Below, piece after piece: positions 9,231-17,955 of a stretch of DNA of 64,000 nucleotides (the stretch's first letter is position 1; every line of letters starts with the position of its first letter). This stretch comes from Ignavibacteria bacterium (GTDB taxonomy: Bacteria > Bacteroidota > Ignavibacteria > Tepidaquicellales > Tepidaquicellaceae). The notes below the pieces were generated by a model. That model saw only the letters and a list, made by a program, of their open reading frames with translations. It was not told where the DNA came from and ran no database searches. A program made the position numbers and the translations under genes. The stretch spans positions 1 through 64,000 of the forward strand of contig JABAQZ010000020.1 of NCBI GenBank assembly GCA_019187405.1, given 5' to 3'.

Positions 9231-9665
9231 TTACTGAATAAATTTTTTCAATTCAAATGAAAACATTAATACACCCATTGCAATGAAAAGCAAAATCCCT
9301 ATAATCCATGACCATCTGTAAAGCTGTTTATGATAATTTGATCCGTCAGCCCAATCAACAATTACTATTCTTAATCCATTCAGCGAATGAAAAAGCACAA
9401 AAGCAAATAAAATCCATTCAACAACCATGAAAAACGGAGTCATATAGACTTGCATTTTATTGTTGAATGCGGTTTCACCTTGTGCCAGCGGACTCAAAGA
9501 ATAAACATGCAAAAATAAATAAGCTATCAAAGCAATTCCGCTGATTCTGTGAAATATCCAAGCCCAACTGCCGGTATCTTTTTTATAACTTAAATTCTGA
9601 CTGATCCAGTTCTTTTGATCAAAAGTCCTGATATTGTGGTAAGCGGGTTTTGTCTCAGTTTCCAA
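9231..9665 (-). CDS. sdhC: Succinate dehydrogenase cytochrome b556 subunit (SdhC-like)
   Basis: A 144-residue anchor subunit with three membrane helices. The N-terminal extramembrane part ends in WIFHRISGIAL, the conserved HRxSG quinone/heme region of SdhC, followed by a His in LFLHVYSL. A second conserved segment, FHSLNGLRIVIVDW, opens the third helix pair. With SdhD it forms the heme b and quinone-binding membrane part of complex II. It starts at TTG 9665 with an AAGGAG Shine-Dalgarno sequence upstream. sdhC and sdhD form a two-gene unit without sdhAB in this window. Confidence 0.85.
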   Translation of the reverse strand: METETKPAYHNIRTFDQKNWISQNLSYKKDTGSWAWIFHRISGIALIAYLFLHVYSLSPLAQGETAFNNKMQVYMTPFFMVVEWILFAFVLFHSLNGLRIVIVDWADGSNYHKQLYRWSWIIGILLFIAMGVLMFSFELKKFIQ

Positions 9666-9813
9666 ATATTAACTTCTCCTTAGGATTGAAATGATAATTA
9701 ATTTGTGTGTAAATTAATTATTTAAAAAAATATTTACAATTAAATTCAACCTGAAACAATATTTAATCTAATGAAAAATTCTTTAAATAATTATCCGTTC
9801 CATATAACTAAAA

Positions 9814-10806
9814 TTAACTGCCGAGCTCCTCAATTATCTTTAATACATTTACTCCGTCTGCCTCGGCATTGAAATTCGGAATCAGCCGGTGTCTCAATAC
9901 CGGCTGCAATACTTTTTTAACATCATCGATATCAGGCGAATAACGCCCGTTGAGTATGCAGTTTGTTTTTGCTCCCAGTATTAAATACTGTGATGCACGC
10001 GGACCGGCTCCCCAGCTTATATAATCTTTTACAATCTTCGGAGCTGAATTATTGCTTGGCCTGGTTTTTGAAACAAGCTCGACTGAATATTTTATTACTT
10101 CATCAGCTACCGGAACTTTTCTTACCAGATCCTGAAACTCGAGAATTTCACTGTGAGAAATAATAATGTTCAATTCGGGTGAATATAAACTTGTAGTATT
10201 TTTTATGATGTCTAGTTCCTGATTGAATTCAGGATAATCAAGCCAGAGGTTAAACATAAATCTGTCGAGCTGGGCTTCCGGAAGCGGATAAGTCCCTTCC
10301 TGTTCTATCGGATTCTGTGTAGCAAGAACAAAGAAAGGTTCTTCGAGGACATAAGACATTCCAGCAGCAGTTACCTTGTGTTCCTGCATTGCTTCAAGCA
10401 GAGCAGACTGTGTCTTCGGTGGTGTTCTGTTAATTTCATCAGCAAGTATAATGTTTGCAAACACCGGTCCTTTTATGAATTTAAATGTTTTTCTGCCTGA
10501 AGAATCCGAATCAAGGATTTCCGTTCCTGTAATGTCCGAAGGCATTAGATCTGGAGTAAACTGAATCCTGTTAAACTTAAGATCAAGAACTTCGGAAATT
10601 GTTTTTACAATAAGTGTCTTTGCAAGACCGGGAACACCAATCAATAGACAATGACCTTTTGCAAGAATTGAAATCAATATCTGCTCGATAATAATTTCCT
10701 GTCCTACAATTACTTTTGATATTTCATTTTTAAGTTCGCTGAATTTCCTGTTAAGTTTCTTTACTGATTCTACGTCCGAGCCGATTTTTTCTTCTACTAA
10801 TGTCAT
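9814..10806 (-). CDS. MoxR family AAA+ ATPase
   Basis: A 330-residue MoxR-type AAA+ ATPase. Walker A is GVPGLAKT (57-64), Walker B with the MoxR signature is IILADEINR (119-127), and NPIEQEGTYPLPEAQLDRF is the family hallmark downstream. MoxR proteins are chaperone-like ATPases that usually work with a DUF58 or von Willebrand A partner to mature metal enzymes or complexes. No such partner is adjacent. The gene starts 15 bp after the last of three M16 peptidase genes on the same strand and appears to be the last gene of that operon. It starts at ATG 10806. Confidence 0.92.
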   Translation of the reverse strand: MTLVEEKIGSDVESVKKLNRKFSELKNEISKVIVGQEIIIEQILISILAKGHCLLIGVPGLAKTLIVKTISEVLDLKFNRIQFTPDLMPSDITGTEILDSDSSGRKTFKFIKGPVFANIILADEINRTPPKTQSALLEAMQEHKVTAAGMSYVLEEPFFVLATQNPIEQEGTYPLPEAQLDRFMFNLWLDYPEFNQELDIIKNTTSLYSPELNIIISHSEILEFQDLVRKVPVADEVIKYSVELVSKTRPSNNSAPKIVKDYISWGAGPRASQYLILGAKTNCILNGRYSPDIDDVKKVLQPVLRHRLIPNFNAEADGVNVLKIIEELGS

Positions 10807-10821
10807 TTAATTTAAATTTAA

Positions 10822-12210
10822 TTAAATATTGTCTCCGGTAACTTCCGCATCCCCAAATTTTTTCAGACTTTTGCTTAATGCCTTTGTATCGCCGGCAATT
10901 GATATAAGCAGATTTCCGGGATGCAGATATTTTTCGGCAGCCTGTCTTATGTCCTCTTTGGTAAGCTGATTAACCTTATTCAGATATGTGCTGTAATAGT
11001 CATCATCAAGCTCATATAGTTTCAGACCAATTGCTTTGGTGGCAACTTCATTCGGTGTTTCAAGCTGCATCGGGAAATTTCCCGATATGTAATTCTTTAC
11101 GTCACGCAATTCCTCAGCGCTAACATTTTTATTTTTAATATCGTTTATTTCTTTAATTATTTCATCGAGAGTATCAGCGGTTATATCCGTCTTTACCTCG
11201 GTCATTACGGAAAAATCTCCTGAATGTTTGCAGCAGTGAAATTGAGATCTTGCACCGTAAGTAAATCCATTTACCTCACGGAGATTTTTATTAATCCTTG
11301 AAGTGAAAAACCCGCCGAGAAGCGTATTCATTACATTAACGGGGATATAATCTGGATGGCTTCTGTGAATTCCAAGATGTCCTGTTTTAATAGAAGACTG
11401 TACTGCGCCTTTTTTTTCTATTAAAAAAACTTTCTGAGACTTAATAGAAGGAGTTTCGGGAAATTCAGTTTTTTCTAATCCTGAATTTTCCCATCCGGCA
11501 AAATTTTCATTGAGCTTCGAGATAGCTTCGTCAGGAGTTATGTCGCCCACAAAAGCAACTATCAGATTTTCAGGATAAAAAATCTTTTTGTAATTCAACA
11601 AAATGTCTTTCCGAGAAATACTTTTTACAGATTCTTCATCACCGTCAATAGGAAGTTCATAAGGAAAATCCTTGTAAACTTCTCTGATAAAAACTTTCTC
11701 TGCAAGATAATCGCCGTCATCAGTCATGGCTAAAAGTGAATTTAATCTCTGTATCCTGACCCTTTCAATTTCTTCATCACTAAACGATGGATTCAGAATA
11801 ACATCGGAAATTATATCAAAAACTCTGCTGAAATATTTTTTCAGAGAATATGAGCTTACAAAAGTTGCATCATAATTACAGCCGCTGCCTATTGATGCGC
11901 CAAGATAATCAATTTCATTCGCAATCTCAGTCGCGCTTCTGTTTATTGTGCCTTTTGTTAAAAGTTCGGATGTTATTGAGCTTAATCCCGGCTTTTTGCT
12001 TTCACAGAAAAAATCTTCAGCAGCGCCTGATCTGAATACAAATCTTGATGTTACAAGAGGAAGTCTGTTGTCTTCAATTACCAATACAGTTATTCCGTTT
12101 GATGTCTTTGCTTCAAAGAAACCCGGAAATTTCATGTCCTTTGGTTTCCCGGATTTCGGAGGTTTTGTCCTGTCAAGATTTTCGGTTGATCTTAGCTTAA
12201 CTATTGCCAT
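10822..12210 (-). CDS. M16 family peptidase-like protein, non-catalytic subunit
   Basis: A 462-residue M16 (pitrilysin/insulinase) fold. At the place of the zinc motif it reads PGLSSITSELL, so the HxxEH signature is lost. The C-terminal half keeps REVNGFTYGARSQF, the Arg/Tyr pair that binds substrate in the inactive partner of M16B heterodimers. It is therefore inferred to pair with one of the two catalytic M16 proteins encoded just upstream, like the alpha/beta subunits of the mitochondrial processing peptidase. No signal peptide is visible. It starts at ATG 12210, 4 bp after the preceding gene stops. Confidence 0.88.
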   Translation of the reverse strand: MAIVKLRSTENLDRTKPPKSGKPKDMKFPGFFEAKTSNGITVLVIEDNRLPLVTSRFVFRSGAAEDFFCESKKPGLSSITSELLTKGTINRSATEIANEIDYLGASIGSGCNYDATFVSSYSLKKYFSRVFDIISDVILNPSFSDEEIERVRIQRLNSLLAMTDDGDYLAEKVFIREVYKDFPYELPIDGDEESVKSISRKDILLNYKKIFYPENLIVAFVGDITPDEAISKLNENFAGWENSGLEKTEFPETPSIKSQKVFLIEKKGAVQSSIKTGHLGIHRSHPDYIPVNVMNTLLGGFFTSRINKNLREVNGFTYGARSQFHCCKHSGDFSVMTEVKTDITADTLDEIIKEINDIKNKNVSAEELRDVKNYISGNFPMQLETPNEVATKAIGLKLYELDDDYYSTYLNKVNQLTKEDIRQAAEKYLHPGNLLISIAGDTKALSKSLKKFGDAEVTGDNI

Positions 12211-12214
12211 GAAT

Positions 12215-13510
12215 TTATTTTGGTATGTAATTTAATACGATTCTTTGATTTTGGTTTAGATATTTTCCCGCTGCATCTGAAATATCTTTTTTTGTCAATA
12301 CAAGATAATCATTTATCTCAAAATTAATTTTACTGCAGTCATTGTGTATTGTCTTTAAATAAGAAAACCTGTCTGAAAGTCCGACAATTGACTGTAATCT
12401 CGAGCTAAATCGGGTTTCCAATCTGTTTATTATTTTGTTAAATTCTCTGTCATTTATATTTCCTGAAATGATATCTTCGATTATGCCGTTTATTTTGTTT
12501 TCAATAATCTGCATGTCTTTGCCCTTTAAAGCAATTGCCGATATCATAAATACGCCCGATTTTTCATAGCTGAATGCAGAAGAATCTGCTTCATGAACAA
12601 GATTGTTTTTATACTCCAACTCCTGAAAAAATCTCGAGCTTTCTCCGGACGATAATATGCCGCTGAGTATTTTAAATGAATAAAATTCCTTTGTCCCTGC
12701 CGGAGGAATCTGATAAAATATAAACTTACCTTCAAGATGTATGTCATCCTTTATATATGCAGAAGTCTCTTTTGTAATTTTCTTTGGATAGATTTCAGTC
12801 TTTGTCTCATTCAACGAGCAGAAAATTTCTCCGTAATATTTTTCAATTAATTCTATCGTTCTCTCATATTCTATATCACCTGTTACAGAAATGACAGTAT
12901 TTGAAGGCGTATAATGCTTATTATAAAAATCTTCAACATCTTTTAAATTCATATTCCTTATATCATCCATCTTGCCAATTACAGGCCAGCTGTAGTTTGT
13001 TCCGTCATACAATCTTTTAGAAATTTCTTCATCGAGCGAACCATAAGGTGAATTATCATTATACATAAGTTTCTCTTCTATTATTACATCCTTTTGAATT
13101 TCTAAACTCTCGTTTGTTATGCCAAATCCGCTAAGCCTGTCAGAATCAAGCCAGAATGCCGTTTCAAGATGACTTGACGGAACAGAGATAAAATAACTTG
13201 TAAAATCTCTTGTCGTATATGCATTACTCTCGCCGCCGTTCTTTGCCAGTATTTCATCAAATTTTCCCCTGGGAATATTAGGAGAACCTTCAAACATAAG
13301 ATGCTCAATCAAATGAGCAAGTCCTGTCTTACCGACGATCTCGTCTCTTGAACCTGTATGATATGTAGTATTTACTGCAGCAATGGGAATGTTTCCAGTA
13401 TTACATAAAACAACTTTCAAACCGTTTTTTAAAATGTATTCCCTGTATTCAATAGCTGGAAAATCATTTGTTAAATTTTCTGAAACTTTTTTTAATCCTA
13501 AACTTTTCAA
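12215..13510 (-). CDS. M16 family zinc metallopeptidase, catalytic
   Basis: A 431-residue M16B-type peptidase with the inverted zinc motif HLIEH (His66, Glu69, His70) and the distal ligand Glu in VIIEEK (about 145-146). The second half has the usual inactive fold. Two such half-clams close around short peptides. It is the middle gene of a three-gene M16 run and starts 3 bp after the stop of the first, so translation is probably coupled. It starts at TTG 13510. There is no signal peptide, so the cytosol is expected, although many Bacteroidota homologues act in the envelope. Confidence 0.92.
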   Translation of the reverse strand: MKSLGLKKVSENLTNDFPAIEYREYILKNGLKVVLCNTGNIPIAAVNTTYHTGSRDEIVGKTGLAHLIEHLMFEGSPNIPRGKFDEILAKNGGESNAYTTRDFTSYFISVPSSHLETAFWLDSDRLSGFGITNESLEIQKDVIIEEKLMYNDNSPYGSLDEEISKRLYDGTNYSWPVIGKMDDIRNMNLKDVEDFYNKHYTPSNTVISVTGDIEYERTIELIEKYYGEIFCSLNETKTEIYPKKITKETSAYIKDDIHLEGKFIFYQIPPAGTKEFYSFKILSGILSSGESSRFFQELEYKNNLVHEADSSAFSYEKSGVFMISAIALKGKDMQIIENKINGIIEDIISGNINDREFNKIINRLETRFSSRLQSIVGLSDRFSYLKTIHNDCSKINFEINDYLVLTKKDISDAAGKYLNQNQRIVLNYIPK

Positions 13511-13513
13511 TTT

Positions 13514-14827
13514 TTATGAATTTTTTGGAAGATAAGTTACTGTTATATTTTTCCCTGAAATAATATATTTGTTTAAAGATTCAGCAATGTCATTTTTTGT
13601 GACTGATAAATAATTGTTTATTTCTTCATTAATACGGTTTACATTGCGGAAGTATAAATAATTCTGCGCTGCATCGAGAGAAATGTTTTTTATCTGCAGG
13701 TATCTGGATGTAAATTTCGATTCAAGCTTATTTTTTATTCTTTCAAATTCCTCATCGGTACAACCTTTATCGGCGAATTCCTGAAGCGCATTTAGAAATT
13801 CGTCCTTTATATTCTCAGGTGAAACTCCCGGATTCAAGAGTGCATTCAAAAAAAACAATCCGCTATCCTCAAGCATGTATTTTACTGCATTAACCGACTG
13901 TAAAAGTTTTTTCTTGTAAACAAGATTTTTATATAATCTGCTGCTTTTGTTGTTAGCCAGTATTTCCGTAATAAATTCAATTGTATATTCTTCCTTCGAT
14001 CCCGCTTTTGGAAGTTGGTAACAAAGATTAACTGCCGGAAGCTGAATGTTATCATAGTAAGTTCTGTCAATACTGTTTCTTAATTTCTTAATAATATTCT
14101 TTTTCCTGTTTAGTTGATTCTTTTTTCTTATACCGGAGAAATACTTAATCAATAACTCTTCTGTATTTTCAAAATTTATGTCACCTGAAATTACAATTAC
14201 ACAGTTACAAGGCGAATAATAATCATTGTGAAATTTTACGGCTTCGCTGACAGTGAAGGAGTTGATATCTTTAACATTTCCAATAATAGGAGATTCATAA
14301 CCTGACCCTTTGAAAATATATTTGAATATATTAAGGAGCATTGAACCGTATGGAGAATTGTCAACTCTTTGTTTCTTTTCTTCAATTACAACTTTTTTCT
14401 GATTTTCAAGATTTTTCTCATCTAGATTCAATGAATTCATTCTGTCAGATTCGAGCCATAAGGCAATTTCAATGTTATTTGACGGAATATTATCAAAATA
14501 GATTGTAGAATCCTGCATTGTAAAAGCATTACAGAATCCTCCGGATTTCATCAGATAACTGAAATGCTCGTTTTTCTTAACATTTTTTGAACCTTGAAAC
14601 ATCAAATGTTCAAATAAATGAGCAATTCCTTTTTTTCCGGGTAACTCGTCTTTTGAACCGACTTTATAACCAAGTGTTATATTTACAACAGGAAGCTGGT
14701 TATTTTTATATAGAATGCAATGCAAACCATTTGATAATGTGAACTCTTTAAATTCTATGGGGTGTTTTAAGACATTTTCTACGTCAATTTTAACAGCATT
14801 GTAAAAATAATCTTTGTTTTTTTTCAT
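13514..14827 (-). CDS. M16 family zinc metallopeptidase, catalytic (second copy)
   Basis: A 437-residue M16 peptidase with HLFEH (His70, Glu73, His74) and the distal Glu in VIEEKK (about 149-150). It is similar in layout to the gene that follows (HLIEH), which suggests tandem duplication, but the two have diverged clearly. It is the first gene of the run M16, M16, non-catalytic M16, MoxR, all on the minus strand with gaps of 3-15 bp. It starts at ATG 14827. No export signal is seen. The substrate is unknown. Confidence 0.92.
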   Translation of the reverse strand: MKKNKDYFYNAVKIDVENVLKHPIEFKEFTLSNGLHCILYKNNQLPVVNITLGYKVGSKDELPGKKGIAHLFEHLMFQGSKNVKKNEHFSYLMKSGGFCNAFTMQDSTIYFDNIPSNNIEIALWLESDRMNSLNLDEKNLENQKKVVIEEKKQRVDNSPYGSMLLNIFKYIFKGSGYESPIIGNVKDINSFTVSEAVKFHNDYYSPCNCVIVISGDINFENTEELLIKYFSGIRKKNQLNRKKNIIKKLRNSIDRTYYDNIQLPAVNLCYQLPKAGSKEEYTIEFITEILANNKSSRLYKNLVYKKKLLQSVNAVKYMLEDSGLFFLNALLNPGVSPENIKDEFLNALQEFADKGCTDEEFERIKNKLESKFTSRYLQIKNISLDAAQNYLYFRNVNRINEEINNYLSVTKNDIAESLNKYIISGKNITVTYLPKNS

Positions 14828-15157
14828 AGAATAATCTTTCTGTGCGGATTGAATTTTTAAGCAAATAAAGTAGCTTTTTAAAAAATAAAATGCAGTTCAA
14901 ATTTGATACTACAAGATTGTTCCAATACCTTAAATACAAATTCAAACCACATGCCAGGATTTTTTTTAAAACATATTATGAATTGTATATTAAATTTAGA
15001 TTTCGCAAATTGTTGCAAGTCAAAAAGTATTTTTACCCACAATCAATTCATAATCGGAATTCCACATAAACAACCCGATAATTTTCATTTTGGCATAGGT
15101 TAAAGAGTTTTTTAATTAAAAAAATTATTTAAAAACATTAACTAAATTAATCTAAAA
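14828..15157. other. Divergent intergenic region, no gene seen
   Basis: About 330 bp between the leftward M16 operon and the rightward secreted repeat protein, so it must hold both promoters. It is AT-rich, with long A and T runs and a ttttttaattaaaaaa palindrome near 15110-15125. A 66-codon open frame (14903-15103) has no recognisable protein character. I see no convincing sigma-70-type pair, riboswitch or tRNA. Confidence 0.6.
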
Positions 15158-17620
15158 ATGAAAAACAAAATTACATTAGGATTATTTATTTTCATTCTCG
15201 CTGCAGGACTTGGTTATTCTCAGGATAAGCAGGATTGGAAATTCATGCATCCAACGCCTCAGGTTAACAATCTGAGAAAAATTAAGATGATAGATTCAGA
15301 CAGCTGGGTAACAGTCGGCGCAAACGGTACTTACATGAAGACTTCAAATTCAGGTAATGACTGGTATTTTCACCATTTTGCCGGAGAAGTGGATGCTGCT
15401 TTAAAGACAACATACAATTACGATACCTGGTTTTTTAATGAAAATACCGGAATTGTAGTCGGAGATCAGGGATATATTGGCAGAACAACCGATGGTGGAG
15501 TAAGTTTTGATACAAGCGGTAACGGACAAATTGCGTCAAACTCGAGATGCTGGGCAATCTGGTTTGCTGATGCATCTACCGGTTATGTCGGAGCTGGAAG
15601 TCAGACGGGTTTTACAAGCAGAATTTTGAAAACAATAAATGGCGGAGTAACTTGGACAACTGTTTTCAGTTCCTCATCTAACTATGTAACAGCATTAGGC
15701 GGAATGGATGCTGACAATGTTATCGCATCTTATTCAAACGGAACAACTCTCAAAACTACAAATGGCGGGGCAAACTGGACTGAAACTGCAGGTCAGCTTT
15801 TTTCAATTCCCAATAATATAACTTTTCTTAATTCAACAACAGGATTTGCCTGCGGAAGCAGCGGACAAGCAAAAAGGACAACAAACTCCGGAGCTACTTG
15901 GGATATAATAAATACTCCGACATCCGATTGGTCAATGTTTCAGATTAAAATAGAATCAGCATCCAGCATTTACGCCGTCGGTGATCCCGGGTTTTTATAT
16001 AAGTCAACAGACCTTGGTACTACATGGAGTTCTTTACCCATTGCTGTATCGGGACCGGCTGTAACATTCATTTGGTATTCGCTTGATATAAACGGAAGCA
16101 CAATGGTAATGTCAGGAGATTATGGTATAGTTGCAGTTTCGACCAACGGAGGTGTTAACTGGACATCAAACAGTCAGGTAATTAAAACAGCTTTGAATTT
16201 TGATATAACCACAATTCCCGGAACGAGTAAATACTGGATTGCAGGAAGGCATTCTGCCGGAGGAAAGCAAATATTGTATTCTTCAAACAGCGGTACAAAT
16301 TGGACTTATTATGATTTGGGAATGAATGTAGATTTTCAGGCAATTTCTATGATTAATGAGAATACGGGATACATAACTGGAACAAATTCAACTGTAATGA
16401 AAACTACAAACGGAGGAGTAAACTGGTTTGCTAAAACTAGTCCAAGCGCAAGCAGTTACCAGCTATACAGCTGCGAGTTTGCGGATGAAAATACCGGCAT
16501 TGTTTTTGTAAATTTTGCAACTGTTCCCGGAGGGAATGTATTCAAAACAACAAACGGTGGAGATAATTGGTCTCAATATGCTGTTGGAGCAGCAAGTGAA
16601 AATATTTATTCGGCAGATATGGTTGATGCAGATATAGGTTATTGTACAATGAATCAATCTAACAGACCTGTTTACAAGACAACTAACGGAGGCGTCAACT
16701 GGTCGCCTTTGACAACCGGATTAACGGGAAGTATTAGAAGCGTATCTGCACCGGATGCAAATACGGTATATGTATGTCAGACCGGAGGCACAAGCAGAGT
16801 AGCAAAGTCAACTAACGGCGGAGCTAACTGGACTCTGATAACTTTACCGGTGGCAGCAGATTTTTCCAGTATAAAATTTAAAGATGCAAATACCGGTTAT
16901 GTTTCGGGTAACAACACCACTGTTGTTGCAAAAACTACAAACGGCGGAACTAACTGGACTTTCCAAAATACTCATGGAGTAACAAACGGGAAAATATATG
17001 TTTCGCAGGGAGACACTGCATGGTCATTAGGAGGAATCAGCGCTATCTCGAGATACACAAGCATTGCAAGTCCGTTAAAAGTAAATCTAACAATATTAAT
17101 GGAGGCAATGTATTCTCCCGTATCAAACACTTTAGCAAGAAAAGATAATGTAAAGTTGTATTTAAGAAATGCGTTTTCACCTTATGGGCTGATTGATTCG
17201 GCGACTGCGGTAATTGATTCGGTTTCACATTCAGGACTGTATGAATTTTACAATGCTCCTTCCGGAAAATATTATCTTGTGGCAAATCACTTTAATACCA
17301 TAACGACATGGAGTAAGTCGGGAGGTGAATTAATTCCAGAGGACGGATCTATTTTCAATTATAATTTTACAACGGGGCAGACTCAGGCATTTGGGAACAA
17401 TATGATTTTGGTTGGAAGCAAATATTGTATTTACAGCGGTGATGCTAACAAGGATAATGTAATTGACGGATCTGATATTGCATTAATTGACAATGATGCT
17501 TCAGTATTTGCATCTGGCTATTATGCTACAGATTTAGATGCAAACGGAATTGTTGATGGTTCGGATATATTAGTAAGCGGAAATAATGCGGCTAATTTTA
17601 TTGGTGTCATTAATCCTTAA
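15158..17620 (+). CDS. Secreted Ycf48/BNR-repeat protein with dockerin-like C-terminus
   Basis: An 820-residue exported protein. The signal peptide ends near residue 21 (LGYSQ). Residues about 30-640 carry roughly 13 repeats of the TNGGxNWT type (Ycf48/BNR Asp-box-like), which fold as beta-propeller blades. A beta-rich module follows (about 645-755). The last 65 residues have two EF-hand-like loops, DANKDNVIDGSD and DLDANGIVDGSD, as in type I dockerins. No T9SS sorting domain is seen. The likely role is cell-surface or extracellular binding; there is no evidence for enzymatic activity. It is a single-gene unit bounded by a strong terminator. Similar tails are common in Ignavibacteria secreted proteins (from memory). 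Confidence 0.85.
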   Translation: MKNKITLGLFIFILAAGLGYSQDKQDWKFMHPTPQVNNLRKIKMIDSDSWVTVGANGTYMKTSNSGNDWYFHHFAGEVDAALKTTYNYDTWFFNENTGIVVGDQGYIGRTTDGGVSFDTSGNGQIASNSRCWAIWFADASTGYVGAGSQTGFTSRILKTINGGVTWTTVFSSSSNYVTALGGMDADNVIASYSNGTTLKTTNGGANWTETAGQLFSIPNNITFLNSTTGFACGSSGQAKRTTNSGATWDIINTPTSDWSMFQIKIESASSIYAVGDPGFLYKSTDLGTTWSSLPIAVSGPAVTFIWYSLDINGSTMVMSGDYGIVAVSTNGGVNWTSNSQVIKTALNFDITTIPGTSKYWIAGRHSAGGKQILYSSNSGTNWTYYDLGMNVDFQAISMINENTGYITGTNSTVMKTTNGGVNWFAKTSPSASSYQLYSCEFADENTGIVFVNFATVPGGNVFKTTNGGDNWSQYAVGAASENIYSADMVDADIGYCTMNQSNRPVYKTTNGGVNWSPLTTGLTGSIRSVSAPDANTVYVCQTGGTSRVAKSTNGGANWTLITLPVAADFSSIKFKDANTGYVSGNNTTVVAKTTNGGTNWTFQNTHGVTNGKIYVSQGDTAWSLGGISAISRYTSIASPLKVNLTILMEAMYSPVSNTLARKDNVKLYLRNAFSPYGLIDSATAVIDSVSHSGLYEFYNAPSGKYYLVANHFNTITTWSKSGGELIPEDGSIFNYNFTTGQTQAFGNNMILVGSKYCIYSGDANKDNVIDGSDIALIDNDASVFASGYYATDLDANGIVDGSDILVSGNNAANFIGVINP

Positions 17621-17642
17621 GCTTTTAGCTTTATCAATTTCT

Positions 17643-17678
17643 ATGCCGGAGTTTTAATAAAGACTCCGGCATTTTTAT
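17643..17678 (+). terminator. Rho-independent terminator after secreted repeat protein
   Basis: A perfect 10-bp stem, atgccggagt (17643-17652) with actccggcat (17663-17672), has a 10-nt loop and is followed by tttttat. It lies 22 bp after the stop of the 820-residue protein and isolates it from the ribosomal operon. Confidence 0.92.
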
Positions 17679-17955
17679 TCTTTAAAAATTGGAAATAGAT
17701 TCAGCCGGAAATTAATATTATTACACAAAATAACATTATATTTTAAATCTTTCGGAACAGGAATTTGGTAAAGTAATATTAAATTTGTTTTTCATTTGCG
17801 AGTCTGTCACATGTTTTTAAAAACGCTCTAATATACTGATTCCTGTATTGACTTTTCTGCGCAATTTGAGTAATTTGAAGTTTTCCTAAAATCGTACCTA
17901 AAATATAAATATTAACAGCGTTTTTCACATAGAAATCAATACTAACAGATAGCAG
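17679..17955. other. Leader and promoter region of the ribosomal-protein operon
   Basis: This stretch follows the terminator and precedes rplB. With the terminator it makes a gene-free gap of about 335 bp. It holds a candidate promoter (17848-17876) and a small gtttttaaaaac palindrome near 17815. None of rpsJ, rplC, rplD or rplW is present, although they normally precede rplB. I could not identify a ribosomal-protein autoregulatory fold with confidence. Confidence 0.55.
17848..17876 (+). promoter_or_regulatory. Candidate sigma-70-type promoter for the rplB operon
   Basis: TTGACT (17848-17853) and TAATTT (17871-17876) are separated by 17 bp, about 80 bp ahead of rplB and downstream of the previous terminator. 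The -10 box is imperfect. It is the best pair seen in this gap, but remains a pattern match only. Confidence 0.45.

Noticed and set aside
9814-10806. MoxR-DUF58-vWA type operon
   Set aside because: No DUF58, vWA or BatA/B-like gene is adjacent; the MoxR gene follows M16 peptidases only.
14903-15103. 66-codon open frame in the M16/secreted-protein intergenic gap
   Set aside because: The composition is Asn/His/Cys-rich with no recognisable domain, no ribosome-binding site, and it lies in a divergent promoter region.
15640-16980. DNA-level minisatellite in the secreted repeat protein gene
   Set aside because: The recurring acaaacggnggngtnaactgg stretches encode protein repeats with diverged codons; they reflect propeller blades rather than a separate DNA element.
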